Source: Tepidimonas taiwanensis (lineage in GTDB: Bacteria > Pseudomonadota > Gammaproteobacteria > Burkholderiales > Burkholderiaceae_C). Taken from it: a stretch of 64,000 nucleotides of DNA. Under the pieces are notes generated by a model that worked only from the letters and a program-made list of their open reading frames with translations, was not told the DNA's origin and did not search any database. Numbering within the stretch: position 1 is the stretch's first letter; each line of letters opens with the position of its first letter. Shown one piece after another: positions 17,501 to 26,288 of this stretch. Location: assembly GCF_020162115.1 (NCBI RefSeq), contig NZ_CP083911.1, forward strand, positions 1,550,001 through 1,614,000, written 5' to 3'. Position numbers and translations under genes: made by a program.

Positions 17501-18258
17501 GGCAACGCCACCTCCGCCACCAGCGGCAGATGATCCGACCAGCGCGCCCACCCCCGGCCGTGCGGCACCTGCAGCGCCCGCACCTCGGCCCCGCGCGCGT
17601 ACACGCGATCCAGCGGCAACAGCGGCCAGCGCGCCGGGTAGGTCGGCACCCGCGCGCCGCGCGCCGTGTGCAAACCGAGCGCCGCCATCGGCTCGTGCAG
17701 GCGCTCCCCCCAGTCGTTGAAATCACCCGCCACCACGAGCGGCGCCCCCGCCGGCACCGCCTGGGCGATGAACCGCCCCAGCGCCCGCACCTGCCGCTCG
17801 CGGCTGGCATGGATCAGCCCGAGGTGCACGACGATCACGTGCAGCGTCCGCGATGAGGCGTCATCCACCAACCCACTCCCCGACGGAAGCGCCAGCACCA
17901 CGTGCAGCAGGCCGCGCTGCTCGAACCCGTGGTCCGACACGTCCTGATGCGTGTGCGCCAGCACGGCAAAGCGGCTCAACACCGCGTTGCCGTGCTCACC
18001 GTGGCGCGTCACGGCGTTGGTGCAATAGACGGCCTCGTAGCCGTCCGGCGCCAGAAACCGCGCCTGATCCGCCGACGGCCAGTGCGCAAAGCGCCGCTGC
18101 AGCCGGCGGTGAAACGCGCGCACCTCCTGCAGGCATACGATGTCGGCCCCGAGCGCCGCCACGGCATGCGCCAGGTTGTGGATTTCCAGCCGCTTCAGCG
18201 GCCCCACCCCCTGCACGCCCTTGTGGATGTTGTAGGTCGCCACGCGCACCGTCGTCAT
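17497..18258 (-). CDS. endonuclease/exonuclease/phosphatase family protein (YbhP type)
   Basis: A 253-residue metal-dependent EEP-fold protein. It shows RVATYNIHKG at the N-terminus, IVCLQEVR with the metal-binding Glu, VVHLGLIHASRERQ, GDFNDW and the terminal SDHLPLVAEV motif, so the active site is complete. In E. coli the homologous ybhP is the neighbour of clsB; a phospholipid- or inositol-phosphate-like substrate has been suggested but is not proven. It overlaps clsB by 4 bp. Confidence 0.9.
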   Translation of the reverse strand: MTTVRVATYNIHKGVQGVGPLKRLEIHNLAHAVAALGADIVCLQEVRAFHRRLQRRFAHWPSADQARFLAPDGYEAVYCTNAVTRHGEHGNAVLSRFAVLAHTHQDVSDHGFEQRGLLHVVLALPSGSGLVDDASSRTLHVIVVHLGLIHASRERQVRALGRFIAQAVPAGAPLVVAGDFNDWGERLHEPMAALGLHTARGARVPTYPARWPLLPLDRVYARGAEVRALQVPHGRGWARWSDHLPLVAEVALP

Positions 18259-18271
18259 GCGCGGATGATGC

Positions 18272-18291
18272 CACCAGTCAGCCGACTGGTG
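18272..18291. promoter_or_regulatory. 8-bp inverted repeat in the ybhP/vapB divergent gap
   Basis: CACCAGTC (18272-18279) and GACTGGTG (18284-18291) form a perfect inverted repeat with a 4-bp centre, 14 bp upstream of the EEP gene start. It could be an operator or a small hairpin. Confidence 0.35.
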
Positions 18292-18323
18292 CTGGGCCCA
18301 CAGCCTGCTGTGTCCACCCTCGA

Positions 18324-18354
18324 TTGACCTCGGTATCTATCATTGGCATATACT
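18324..18354 (+). promoter_or_regulatory. candidate promoter of vapBC
   Basis: TTGACC (18324-18329) lies 17 bp before CATATA (18347-18352), which overlaps an alternative TATACT (18349-18354). The AT-rich spacer includes a partial dyad, GTAT...ATAC, suited to VapB autoregulation. Confidence 0.5.
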
Positions 18355-18390
18355 CCATGACTGTCCTCCACCACCGACTGCGAGCACCCC

Positions 18391-18624
18391 ATGGAAACCG
18401 CCAAGCTCTTCACCACGGGCCGCAGCCAAGCTGTCCGCCTGCCCAAACCCTACCGGTTCCATGGCCGTGAAGTGGGCATACGCCGCGTGGGGGCCGGGAT
18501 TCTGCTTTTTCCGGTCGACGACCCGTGGAGCGTGCTGGAACAGGCGCTCGACCTGTTCGAACCCGGGTTCGAGCTGAAGCGCGATCAACCCCCGCCACAA
18601 GCCCGGCCCGAGATTGCCGCATGA
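18391..18624 (+). CDS. vapB: VapB-type antitoxin
   Basis: A 77-residue AbrB/MazE-fold antitoxin. The N-terminal half (ETAKLFTTGRSQAVRLPK) is the DNA-binding swapped-hairpin segment typical of VapB, and the Pro-rich C-terminal half should neutralise the toxin. The stop codon overlaps the vapC start as ATGA. It probably represses its own promoter together with VapC. Confidence 0.9.
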   Translation: METAKLFTTGRSQAVRLPKPYRFHGREVGIRRVGAGILLFPVDDPWSVLEQALDLFEPGFELKRDQPPPQARPEIAA

Positions 18625-19022
18625 TCCTGCTCGACACCAACATTTGCATTTACCTCATCAACCGCAAACCGCCCGCGGTGCTGCAGCGCTTCCGCGCCTA
18701 CCGCGCCGGGGAGATCGGGCTGTCCTCCATCGTCGCCGCCGAGCTGGCCTACGGTGTCGCCAAAAGTGGATCGGCGCGCAACCAACAGGCGCTGGAACTG
18801 TTTCTCGCCCCGCTGGAGATCCACCCGTTCGACACACAGGCCATCTGGGTGTACGGCCGTTTGCGCGCCACGCTCGAGCAACAGGGCACCCCGATCGGCG
18901 CGATGGACACCCTGATCGCCGCGCATGCCCTCGCGCTAGACGCCACCCTCGTCACCCACAACACGCGGGAGTTTGCCCGGGTCCCGGGCCTGCGGCTGGA
19001 GGATTGGGCGCTGGCCTCGTGA
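18621..19022 (+). CDS. vapC: VapC-type PIN-domain toxin ribonuclease
   Basis: A 133-residue PIN-domain protein. The acidic residues of the active site are visible in LLDTNICIYL (Asp5), AAELAYG (Glu) and GAMDTLIAAHA (Asp), with the closing THNTREF motif. VapC toxins cleave tRNA or rRNA when freed from VapB. The 3' end overlaps the convergent nudB gene by 71 bp, so both stop regions are constrained. Confidence 0.92.
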   Translation: MILLDTNICIYLINRKPPAVLQRFRAYRAGEIGLSSIVAAELAYGVAKSGSARNQQALELFLAPLEIHPFDTQAIWVYGRLRATLEQQGTPIGAMDTLIAAHALALDATLVTHNTREFARVPGLRLEDWALAS

Positions 19023-19479
19023 CCGCGAACCGCGGCAGCCACAGGATGGCCTCGGCGTTGGAGGGGGAAAAGCACCGCTCGGCCGCCTCGCGCCAGGGCA
19101 GCCACGCATACGCCGTGTGCTCGCGCGGCGACAGGCGCACGGGCGTGTCCTCCGGCACGCACAGGCCGAACACCCGCTCGGTGTTGCGCGTCACCCCGGG
19201 CGCGTAGCGGTGCCGCCAGCGGGGGTAGATCTCGTACACATTTTCCAGCCCCCAGTCCGTCAGCACGCACCCCGGTGCATGGGCGTCGATGCCGGTTTCC
19301 TCCGACACCTCGCGCGCGGCGGTCACGGCCCAGGGTTCGTCCGGGCTGTCCTTGGCACCGGTGACCGACTGCCAAAACCCCGGCGCGTCCGCACGCTCCA
19401 GCAGCAGCACCTGCCACGCCGGTGTGTGGATCACCACCAGCACCGATTGCGGAATTTTGAGAGGCCGAGCTCCGCGCAA
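18952..19479 (-). CDS. nudB: dihydroneopterin triphosphate diphosphatase (NudB-type Nudix hydrolase)
   Basis: A 175-residue Nudix hydrolase resembling NudB, which removes pyrophosphate from dihydroneopterin triphosphate in folate synthesis, the step after FolE. LVVIHTPAWQVLLLERAD, FWQSVTGA and the Nudix box ending AAREVSEETGI are present; the loop before the first box Glu looks one residue long. No ATG or GTG is available between an upstream stop and the conserved start, so a TTG at 19479 is the likely start. The upstream edge abuts a lower-GC patch, and a damaged 5' end is possible. Confidence 0.8.
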   Translation of the reverse strand: MRGARPLKIPQSVLVVIHTPAWQVLLLERADAPGFWQSVTGAKDSPDEPWAVTAAREVSEETGIDAHAPGCVLTDWGLENVYEIYPRWRHRYAPGVTRNTERVFGLCVPEDTPVRLSPREHTAYAWLPWREAAERCFSPSNAEAILWLPRFAVTRPAPNPPAAGPGPGQTPACCG

Positions 19480-19525
19480 AGAAGCGCCCTCCCGACAACC
19501 CCAAATAGCCGCAACGACTCCACCT

Positions 19526-20215
19526 CTACACGCGCTGGTCTACCCGCATCATGCGGTCACGCTCGATAAACCAATCCAACGCGTACTCACAATCCGCAAA
19601 TTCCCGAAAATACGGCCCGCCCAGTGTGTAATGTACGTTCTTGACCCCTGAACGCGGGGGCTGATAGCCGACCAAATGGTTCCATTCCGCCGGAATTTCA
19701 CCGATCTCGTCATCGGAGGCCAGCCACTTGAACTGGTGCAATTCCAGACCGCTGGCCGTATTGACATACTCCGGCGTCAATGCTCGGCACCGCGCATTGT
19801 TGAACAACATGACGCTGCTCCAGTTCTTTTTCTCGTAGCGGGTCTGCGGAGCATCCAGAAACTTGACCGTCTCAGTCGGTTCGTGCTGGTGCTTAACGCA
19901 CATGACCGCATAACGATCATCACGCAGCGCCCACAAGTTCGAAATATCATCACGCACCAGCATATCGCAGTCCATAAAAATAGACCACCCTTCGTAGCCT
20001 GACAAATACGGCACCAAGAAGCGGGAAAAAGAAAAATCCGTCGACTGCAATGCGCTGCGCTCTCGCCACATCAAACCGCCTAGCGTGCTCAGCGCCAGCG
20101 GAACAAAACTAACCGGCACGGAGGAGCGAGCGTATATGCTGTGCGCCAGCACGTGCCAAGCAATGGACTCGCGCGGATCATAACCAATGAAAAGCCGAAT
20201 CACAATCACCCCCAT
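19526..20215 (-). CDS. glycosyltransferase-like protein (GT8-related)
   Basis: A 229-residue protein starting IRLFIGYDPRES, with the metal-binding DxD motif in FMDCDMLV (about residues 80-87) and SSVMLFNNARC further on, typical of small GT-A fold glycosyltransferases. The acceptor and sugar donor are unknown. Its base composition is clearly more AT-rich than its surroundings. It is followed upstream (on the minus strand) by a methyltransferase gene 14 bp away, and both sit next to flagellin genes, so a part in flagellin or surface glycan modification is inferred. Confidence 0.7.
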   Translation of the reverse strand: MGVIVIRLFIGYDPRESIAWHVLAHSIYARSSVPVSFVPLALSTLGGLMWRERSALQSTDFSFSRFLVPYLSGYEGWSIFMDCDMLVRDDISNLWALRDDRYAVMCVKHQHEPTETVKFLDAPQTRYEKKNWSSVMLFNNARCRALTPEYVNTASGLELHQFKWLASDDEIGEIPAEWNHLVGYQPPRSGVKNVHYTLGGPYFREFADCEYALDWFIERDRMMRVDQRV

Positions 20216-20228
20216 TCAATAGCACATC

Positions 20229-20786
20229 CTACGAAATCTGCGCGCCTCGATTGGCCACCAACACCCAAAAACCAGCCCCCGTTCTTTGGAAGGTCACCAA
20301 CTCAAAACGATCCAAAATTTTCGGCAGCCACCAACTCGGCGGCATTTGTATCAAATGCGCATTGCGACCATCGCTCAACGTCTTGACGGCAGGCCCGGTG
20401 TGCACCGTAAAAAACCCCAATCTCTCCGTCAGCACCGCAAGATGATCCAGCACATTATCCAGCAAATCCGGCTCAATATGCTCCAGCACATCGATACACG
20501 CAACCATTTCATGCGGGCCAGGCAGGGTAGACCAAGCCGGCACCGCCGGATCATAAAATGTCATGGAAATTTCATGATCCGGGCGGATGTTTTGAGCCAA
20601 TCTTCCCTTGCCAGCCCCGTAATCGAGAACCCTGCGTACACCAAACTGATTAATGAACGCGGTGACAAGCGGCGCGAATTGCACAGAGGCCACCCCATAA
20701 TTTGGATTCTCATGCAAACGCTGCTGCTCGAGACGATACGCTTCAGAAATGAGCGGGTTGCCACTGTACGTCATCACCATCACCAT
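20229..20786 (-). CDS. class I SAM-dependent methyltransferase
   Basis: A 185-residue methyltransferase with the SAM-binding motif VLDYGAGKGRLA near residue 54 and the following acidic segment VACIDVLEHIEPD. The substrate is unknown. The start is ambiguous: the 5' end reads as repeated ATG-GTG codons, with ATGs at 20786, 20780 and 20774. It is AT-rich like the neighbouring glycosyltransferase gene, and the pair looks like a small imported glycan-modification unit. Confidence 0.75.
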   Translation of the reverse strand: MVMVMTYSGNPLISEAYRLEQQRLHENPNYGVASVQFAPLVTAFINQFGVRRVLDYGAGKGRLAQNIRPDHEISMTFYDPAVPAWSTLPGPHEMVACIDVLEHIEPDLLDNVLDHLAVLTERLGFFTVHTGPAVKTLSDGRNAHLIQMPPSWWLPKILDRFELVTFQRTGAGFWVLVANRGAQIS

Positions 20787-20954
20787 CAAAATTTAGGGAA
20801 TCTCCAGAACGACAGTCTAAGCACGCACCGGAAGACCCATCATCAAAAAAACGGGAGATTTACACCGGAAATACAGCGTTGCCCTCCCTCACCTCCGCAC
20901 CCACTGTGGCTTGGCCTGTGGCATGATGCCCAAGTCCCTCGCAGGAGTCAACGC

Positions 20955-23012
20955 ATGAGCAAACGACGCCCCACCTCTGGTCTCTCCACGGCACTCGATC
21001 GAGCCATTGCGGCACACCGCCAAGGTGACCGTGACGCCGCGCTGCGTTGGCTAAAGCAGCACACCGCGGCTCACCCCAAAGATGAAAGAGGCTGGCTGTG
21101 GCTTGCCAAGCTCTATTGGGGGGGGGAGCAACACGGCAAAGCCACACAAGCTTTGCAGCGGGTGCAGCGTATCGAGCGTCTGCCCCCCGACGAGCGGTTA
21201 GACCTCGCAGCACTGCTGCTGGACAAAGGCGATGTCACGATGGCTCGAGGTGTTTATCACACACTGCAAGAGCCCCACCCCTCCGACGACTCCAGCATTG
21301 GAGTTGAGGCGGCGTTGGGCTTGGCGCGTTGCGCGCTACATGAACAAGCCACAGACGAAGCGCTGGCCCAACTCGCGCCACTTCAAGCCAACGCCGATCG
21401 CCTCACGCCGCAACAGCGTGCATCGCTGCACTTTTTGGCAGGGTCCGCCCATCTGATGCGGCAAGAGTGGCCGCAAGCCGCGCGCGCGCTGGGCGAGTGC
21501 CTGCAAATCGAACCCGATCATATCTACGCGCTCAACAACCTGGGCGTCGTGCTCAAAGACGGCCTAAAGGACAAAGCCGCGGCGGCGCAGGTATTCGAAA
21601 AAGTTCTGGCCATCAACCCCCACCATCTCGACAGTGCCGTCAACCTCGCCTCCATCCGGATGGATGGCTCGGACGACGAGCTACGACAGGCCTTGGCGCT
21701 GCTGCTGCCCTGGCAGCCGCGCCGCCCAGCCCACATGTTGTACTGGCACGCCCTGGGGCAGATACGGCATCGGCTGCGGGATTGGCCCGAAGCCATCGAG
21801 GCGTACCACAACGCGTTGCAGCTCAGCCCCGGCAACCCCGACGTGCTCACCAATTTGGGACTGTGGCATTTTGATCGCAAGGACTATCAGCGCGCGCTCG
21901 AATCCTTCGAAACCGCCCTCCAACGAGCGCCGAATCATCCGGATGCGATGAATTTTTTGGGCGTTTGTCTGGCTCACTTGGGACAACTCGAACAACAACT
22001 GCCAGTGTTGGAGCGACTGGTACACAAGCACCCGAGTGAACCCTCCGTGCGCTTTCAGATCGCGTGGAACCTGCTGGGCACGGGACAGTTCGAGCTCGGA
22101 TTTCGCGAATACCTCTTTCGCCCGTCTCGGCACAATATCGGTGCCGCACCCAACGGGCTTGGCTACGCCACCCGGCTGCCCGAGCGTATGGACGGGGATC
22201 GGTTGTTGCTCGTGGCTGACCAAGGCATTGGCGACGAGTGGTTCTTTCTGCGATTTGTGCCGTTGTTGCAGCAGCGCGGTGCCGTGCTGGACTACTACAC
22301 CCCCAGCAAAATCGCGCCACTCATTGAGCGCTTGGGTTGGATTGACACGGTTTGGCGGACGCTGCCCCCTCCAGACGTACACGACGCCGCCATCAACATT
22401 GGGGACTTACCCTATCTGGTGGGGATGCGCGACACCGACCAACCCCCACCGCCCATTGCGATTGCCCCGCAGCCCGAAACCATCGAACAAGCCCGCCTCA
22501 TTCTTCAGGCATTTGGCTCTCCGCCTTACGTCGGCGTCACGTGGCAGGGGGGCACCAACCCGCTTCGCGAAAAGGACGGCCCGCGCAAACGCTTGCTGGA
22601 CAAAAGCATTCCGATCGAAAGCATCGCACAGTGGCTGCCACGTGGGGCCACCATCGTCTCGTTGCAGCGCAAGCCCCTGCCGGGAGAGGTTTCGGCGTTG
22701 GCTCAGGCCATCGGGCGGCCGGTGCTGGACGCCGCGGTCTTCAACGACGACCTGGAGCGGATGCTGGGCCTGCTGGCGTGCCTGGATCACTACTACGCGG
22801 TCAGCAACGCCAACGTGCATCTCGCGGCCAGCATCGGCTTGCCCTGCACCGTGTTCGTACCCCAACCGCCCGAGTGGCGCTGGCTCATCGCGGGCGAGCG
22901 AACCCCCTGGTTCCCCAACGCAACGATCGTGCGCCAGCGGCCCGGCGGCGAGTGGCCTGGTCCCGCGGAAGTCGGGCAACGGGCTTCACCGGTGCAGCCC
23001 GCATTGCCCTAA
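20955..23012 (+). CDS. TPR protein with C-terminal glycosyltransferase domain
   Basis: A 685-residue protein. The first 400 residues hold about nine tetratricopeptide repeats (for example YALNNLGVVLKD and DVLTNLGLWHFDRKDY). The last 270 residues resemble the glycosyltransferase part of TPR-containing proteins, with LLLVADQGIGDEWFFLRF, VGVTWQGGTNP and NVHLAASIGLPCTVF. Such proteins beside flagellin genes are often flagellin O-glycosyltransferases; that role is inferred here. AGGAG precedes the ATG at 20955. The stop codon overlaps the -35 box of the fliC1 promoter. Confidence 0.8.
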   Translation: MSKRRPTSGLSTALDRAIAAHRQGDRDAALRWLKQHTAAHPKDERGWLWLAKLYWGGEQHGKATQALQRVQRIERLPPDERLDLAALLLDKGDVTMARGVYHTLQEPHPSDDSSIGVEAALGLARCALHEQATDEALAQLAPLQANADRLTPQQRASLHFLAGSAHLMRQEWPQAARALGECLQIEPDHIYALNNLGVVLKDGLKDKAAAAQVFEKVLAINPHHLDSAVNLASIRMDGSDDELRQALALLLPWQPRRPAHMLYWHALGQIRHRLRDWPEAIEAYHNALQLSPGNPDVLTNLGLWHFDRKDYQRALESFETALQRAPNHPDAMNFLGVCLAHLGQLEQQLPVLERLVHKHPSEPSVRFQIAWNLLGTGQFELGFREYLFRPSRHNIGAAPNGLGYATRLPERMDGDRLLLVADQGIGDEWFFLRFVPLLQQRGAVLDYYTPSKIAPLIERLGWIDTVWRTLPPPDVHDAAINIGDLPYLVGMRDTDQPPPPIAIAPQPETIEQARLILQAFGSPPYVGVTWQGGTNPLREKDGPRKRLLDKSIPIESIAQWLPRGATIVSLQRKPLPGEVSALAQAIGRPVLDAAVFNDDLERMLGLLACLDHYYAVSNANVHLAASIGLPCTVFVPQPPEWRWLIAGERTPWFPNATIVRQRPGGEWPGPAEVGQRASPVQPALP

Positions 23013-23036
23013 AGTCTTGCGCATGGCCTCCGATAA
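23010..23036 (+). promoter_or_regulatory. sigma-28 (FliA) promoter of fliC1
   Basis: TAAA (23010-23013), exactly 15 bp, then TCCGATAA (23029-23036), against the consensus TAAA-N15-GCCGATAA: 11 of 12 bases match. It is 60 bases upstream of fliC1. The TAAA box overlaps the TAA stop codon of the preceding glycosyltransferase gene. Confidence 0.85.
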
Positions 23037-23096
23037 AGCAGTCAACAGCGAGCGTCAGTCGCTGTCGTCTGGTCCAGTGTCACCTAGGAGCTTGCC

Positions 23097-24560
23097 ATGC
23101 CGCAAACCATCAACACCAACATCATGTCGCTGACGGCGCAGCGCAACCTCAACACCTCGCAAATGGGCATGAGCACCGCGATTGCCCGCCTGTCGTCGGG
23201 CCTGCGCATCAACAGCGCCCGCGACGACGCCGCGGGGCTGGCCATCGCCGAGCGCATGACCACCCAAGTGCGCGGCCTCAATCAGGCCGTGCGCAACGCC
23301 AACGACGGCATCTCGCTGGCGCAAACCATCGAGGGCGCGCTGGGCTCCTCGGCCTCCATCCTGCAGCGCATCCGCGAACTGGCCGTGCAGGCCGCCAACG
23401 GCTCCAACTCCGGGGCCGACCGCCAAGCCCTCAACGCCGAGGCCAACCAGCTCGTCGCCGAGCTGCAGCGCATCGCCGACACCACTGAGTTCAACGGACT
23501 CAAGGTCTTGAACGGTGCCTTTGGCTCTCAAACCTTCCAGGTCGGGGCCAACGCATACCAAACCATCACCGTCGGCGGCGCGGACACCCGTACCAACAAG
23601 TACGGACTGAACACGCTGGTCAGCGCGGCGGCGCAACCTGGTGTCTCCGCCGGTTATAACCCGGCCACTCTCACGATCGCCGGTCTGACGACCAAAACCG
23701 TCTCGATCGCGACCAACGACACGGCCAAGGTGGTGGCTGACCGAATCAACGCCGTCTCGGCCGAAACGGGGGTGACGGCCAGCGCCCGCAGCTTGGCCAC
23801 GCTGGACTTTGCGTCCGCCAGCCCGGGGGCCTACAGCATCAGCATCACATCTAACAACACGACGGCGGTGACCGTGTCGTTCAACGTCAGCAACGCCGAC
23901 TCGTCCGAAGGGCTGTCGCAAGCGGTCAATGAGATCAACAAGGTCTCGGCGCAGACGGGCGTGTCGGCCAAGCTCAACGAGGCCGGTAATGCCATCTTGC
24001 TGGAAAACGCAAGTGGCAACAACATCAGAATAGCGAATGGTGCGGGCAGTGTGGGGGATATCACGCTTGCCCAAGGGCGCCTGGACAACCAAGGCACATA
24101 CCTTGCCAGCACTGCCACGACCATTGCGGCGGGCATGGATGCCATCTCCTTGGGCTACGTGAGCCTGGACTCCGCGACGGGGTTCTCTGTCAACGCTTCT
24201 GCGGCCAGCGTCTTCGCTTCCGGTGCCACCAACTCTGACAGCAGCAACACGGTCAACACGCTGAGCCTGACCACTGTGGACAAAGCCAGCTTGGCGATCC
24301 GTATCGTGGATCAGGCGTTGCAGACGATCTCCACGCTGCGCGCGAATTACGGTGCCATCCAGTCGCGGTTCGAGAGCACCATCAACAACCTGCAGACGAC
24401 CAGCGAGAACGTCGCGGCGGCTCGCAGCCGTATCCAGGACGCGGACTTTGCGCAAGAGACGGCGGCGCTGTCGCGCGCGCAAATCCTGCAACAGGCCGGC
24501 ACCGCGATGGTGGCCCAGGCGAACCAGCTGCCGCAAGGCGTGCTGGCGCTGCTGCGGTAA
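23097..24560 (+). CDS. fliC: flagellin (copy 1)
   Basis: A 487-residue flagellin. The N-terminal D0/D1 region (INTNIMSLTAQRNLNTSQ and RDDAAGLAIAERMT) and the C-terminal D1/D0 region (SRIQDADFAQETAALSRAQ) are standard; the middle is a Ser/Thr/Asn/Ala-rich variable domain, a likely target for O-glycosylation. TAGGAG precedes the ATG. Its 5' part is identical over 295 bp to the second flagellin gene. A sigma-28 promoter lies upstream and a terminator follows. Confidence 0.97.
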   Translation: MPQTINTNIMSLTAQRNLNTSQMGMSTAIARLSSGLRINSARDDAAGLAIAERMTTQVRGLNQAVRNANDGISLAQTIEGALGSSASILQRIRELAVQAANGSNSGADRQALNAEANQLVAELQRIADTTEFNGLKVLNGAFGSQTFQVGANAYQTITVGGADTRTNKYGLNTLVSAAAQPGVSAGYNPATLTIAGLTTKTVSIATNDTAKVVADRINAVSAETGVTASARSLATLDFASASPGAYSISITSNNTTAVTVSFNVSNADSSEGLSQAVNEINKVSAQTGVSAKLNEAGNAILLENASGNNIRIANGAGSVGDITLAQGRLDNQGTYLASTATTIAAGMDAISLGYVSLDSATGFSVNASAASVFASGATNSDSSNTVNTLSLTTVDKASLAIRIVDQALQTISTLRANYGAIQSRFESTINNLQTTSENVAAARSRIQDADFAQETAALSRAQILQQAGTAMVAQANQLPQGVLALLR

Positions 24561-24573
24561 TCGCGGCAGCGGT

Positions 24574-24605
24574 AAGCGGACGAGGGCGTGACCTTGTCCG
24601 CTTTT
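24574..24605 (+). terminator. terminator after fliC1
   Basis: AAGCGGAC (24574-24581) pairs with GTCCGCTT (24596-24603), a perfect 8-bp stem with a 14-nt loop, ending in TTTT. It separates fliC1 from fliD, so fliD should have its own promoter. Confidence 0.75.
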
Positions 24606-24671
24606 CCCCTTGCCGCGCCCATCGATCGGTGCGAAGATTGGGAAACTTGCTGTCACTGATCGGAGCCCATC

Positions 24672-26087
24672 ATGCCCACCATCTCTTCCCCCGGTATCGG
24701 CAGTGGCCTGGACGTCAAGTCCATTGTTGGCCAGTTGGTGGAGCTGGAAAAAAAGCCGCTTACCCTGGTGCAGTTGCGCACGACGGCGGCGCAGACGCGC
24801 TTGTCGGTGGTGGGGCAGATCAAGTCGCAGCTGGCTGCACTGGACGACAGCCTGCGCGCGCTGACGCTCGGGAGTACTTACCAGGGCATGAGCGTCAAGT
24901 CCACCTCCGAGGCGGTACGCGGCACGGCCTCCAGCACAGCATTGCCCGGTCAGTACACCGTCAGCGTTTCTCAACTCGCGCAGGGTCAAGTCGCACGCTC
25001 GGACGCCTTGTCACCGTCGGTTCCCGTGGGCAGCGGGACGTTGACTATCACCACCGGTCGATGGGACACGGGGCCCGTCTTCACGCCGAGTGGCACGGCC
25101 ATGACGATCTCGGTTTCCGCCACCGACACACTGGCCGATATCGCCCAAAAAATCAACGATGCCAACGGTTCGGTGCGGGCGGTGGTGGTCAATGACGGTG
25201 CCAACCAGCGTTTGGTGTTGCGCTCGACAGGCATCGGGGCCGACAGCGGCTTTCGTGTCCAGGTCACGGACGGCGACGGCAATGACGTGGACAACGCGGG
25301 GCTGTCGCGCTTGGCCTATGATCCCGCAGCGGGCACCGCTGGCTTGTCGCTGACACAGGCCGCGCAAAACACCGTTGCAACGGTCGATGGTGTGGCGGTC
25401 ACCTCCAGCAACCGCACGATCGCCGACGTCATTCCGGGCGTGACGCTGGAGGTCTCGGCAACAACTGCCACGCCGGTGACGGTCGATGTGGCGCGCGACA
25501 CCTCCGGCGCGCGCAAAGCCATCGAAGCGTTTGTCAGTGCCTTCAACCAGTTGAATCAAACGCTGACCGAGGCGACCCGTTACGACGCCCAGACGGGCAC
25601 GGCTGGTCCGCTGCAGGGTGACAGCACGATCGTGACGTTGCAGTCGGCGCTGCGTCGGCTGATCGGGATGGCTGGCCCCGGTACCGACACGCAACAACGG
25701 TGGTCCGATATCGGTGTACGCTTGGCGCGCGACGGCAGCCTCACGATCGACGGCGCACGTTTAGAGAGCGCATTGGCACAGCCCGACGCGGTGCGTAACC
25801 TGCTGGCCAAAGCCGATGGACCGGTGCGCGGCTTGGCGGTCCAGCTGCGGGACTTCACGAGCGGAGCGCTGGCCTCAGACGGGCGCATGGGCCAAAAAGT
25901 CAAGGCTGTGGAGAGCGAGATCCAGCGCTTGCAAGAGCAGGCCAAACGTATCAACGAAAAGGCCGTGCGCACCGAAGAACGGCTGCTGGCGCAGTATGCG
26001 CGGCTGGACGCAACATTGTCCCAGTTCAACGCCCTCAATCAGTACGTCAGCCAGCAAGTTGCTCAGTGGAACAAGACCAGTAAATAA
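24672..26087 (+). CDS. fliD: flagellar filament cap protein
   Basis: A 471-residue FliD (hook-associated protein 2), which forms the cap that folds exported flagellin at the filament tip. It starts SSPGIGSGLDVKSIV, the family hallmark, and ends with a coiled region (VESEIQRLQEQAKRIN) and a C-terminal YVSQQVAQW. GGAG precedes the ATG. It lies between the two flagellin genes. I see no clear sigma-28 promoter in front of it. Confidence 0.96.
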   Translation: MPTISSPGIGSGLDVKSIVGQLVELEKKPLTLVQLRTTAAQTRLSVVGQIKSQLAALDDSLRALTLGSTYQGMSVKSTSEAVRGTASSTALPGQYTVSVSQLAQGQVARSDALSPSVPVGSGTLTITTGRWDTGPVFTPSGTAMTISVSATDTLADIAQKINDANGSVRAVVVNDGANQRLVLRSTGIGADSGFRVQVTDGDGNDVDNAGLSRLAYDPAAGTAGLSLTQAAQNTVATVDGVAVTSSNRTIADVIPGVTLEVSATTATPVTVDVARDTSGARKAIEAFVSAFNQLNQTLTEATRYDAQTGTAGPLQGDSTIVTLQSALRRLIGMAGPGTDTQQRWSDIGVRLARDGSLTIDGARLESALAQPDAVRNLLAKADGPVRGLAVQLRDFTSGALASDGRMGQKVKAVESEIQRLQEQAKRINEKAVRTEERLLAQYARLDATLSQFNALNQYVSQQVAQWNKTSK

Positions 26088-26117
26088 ACACCACAGGCAA
26101 CCCACAAGCTTTTGAAT

Positions 26118-26141
26118 AGCGCCCGCTTGGGCGCTTTTTTT
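26118..26141 (+). terminator. terminator after fliD
   Basis: AGCGCCC (26118-26124) pairs with GGGCGCT (26129-26135) around GCTT, followed by seven Ts. A textbook rho-independent terminator 30 bases after the fliD stop. Confidence 0.92.
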
Positions 26142-26288
26142 GTGCCTATGCCCAGCTGCCGCTGCGGCACGATCACGCTCACGATCGAAGGCGTTGGGAG
26201 CCACTCGATCGACGCTCCCCGCGGGTGGCGCTTGCGCGACGGACCGCGGGACCCGTCCCGCCCATCCTGACTTCGTGGAGATCGAACC

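Noticed and set aside
26142..26288. Sigma-28 promoter before fliC2
   Set aside because: Several CGATCG words occur but none has TAAA 15 bp upstream; the best combinations match too few consensus bases.
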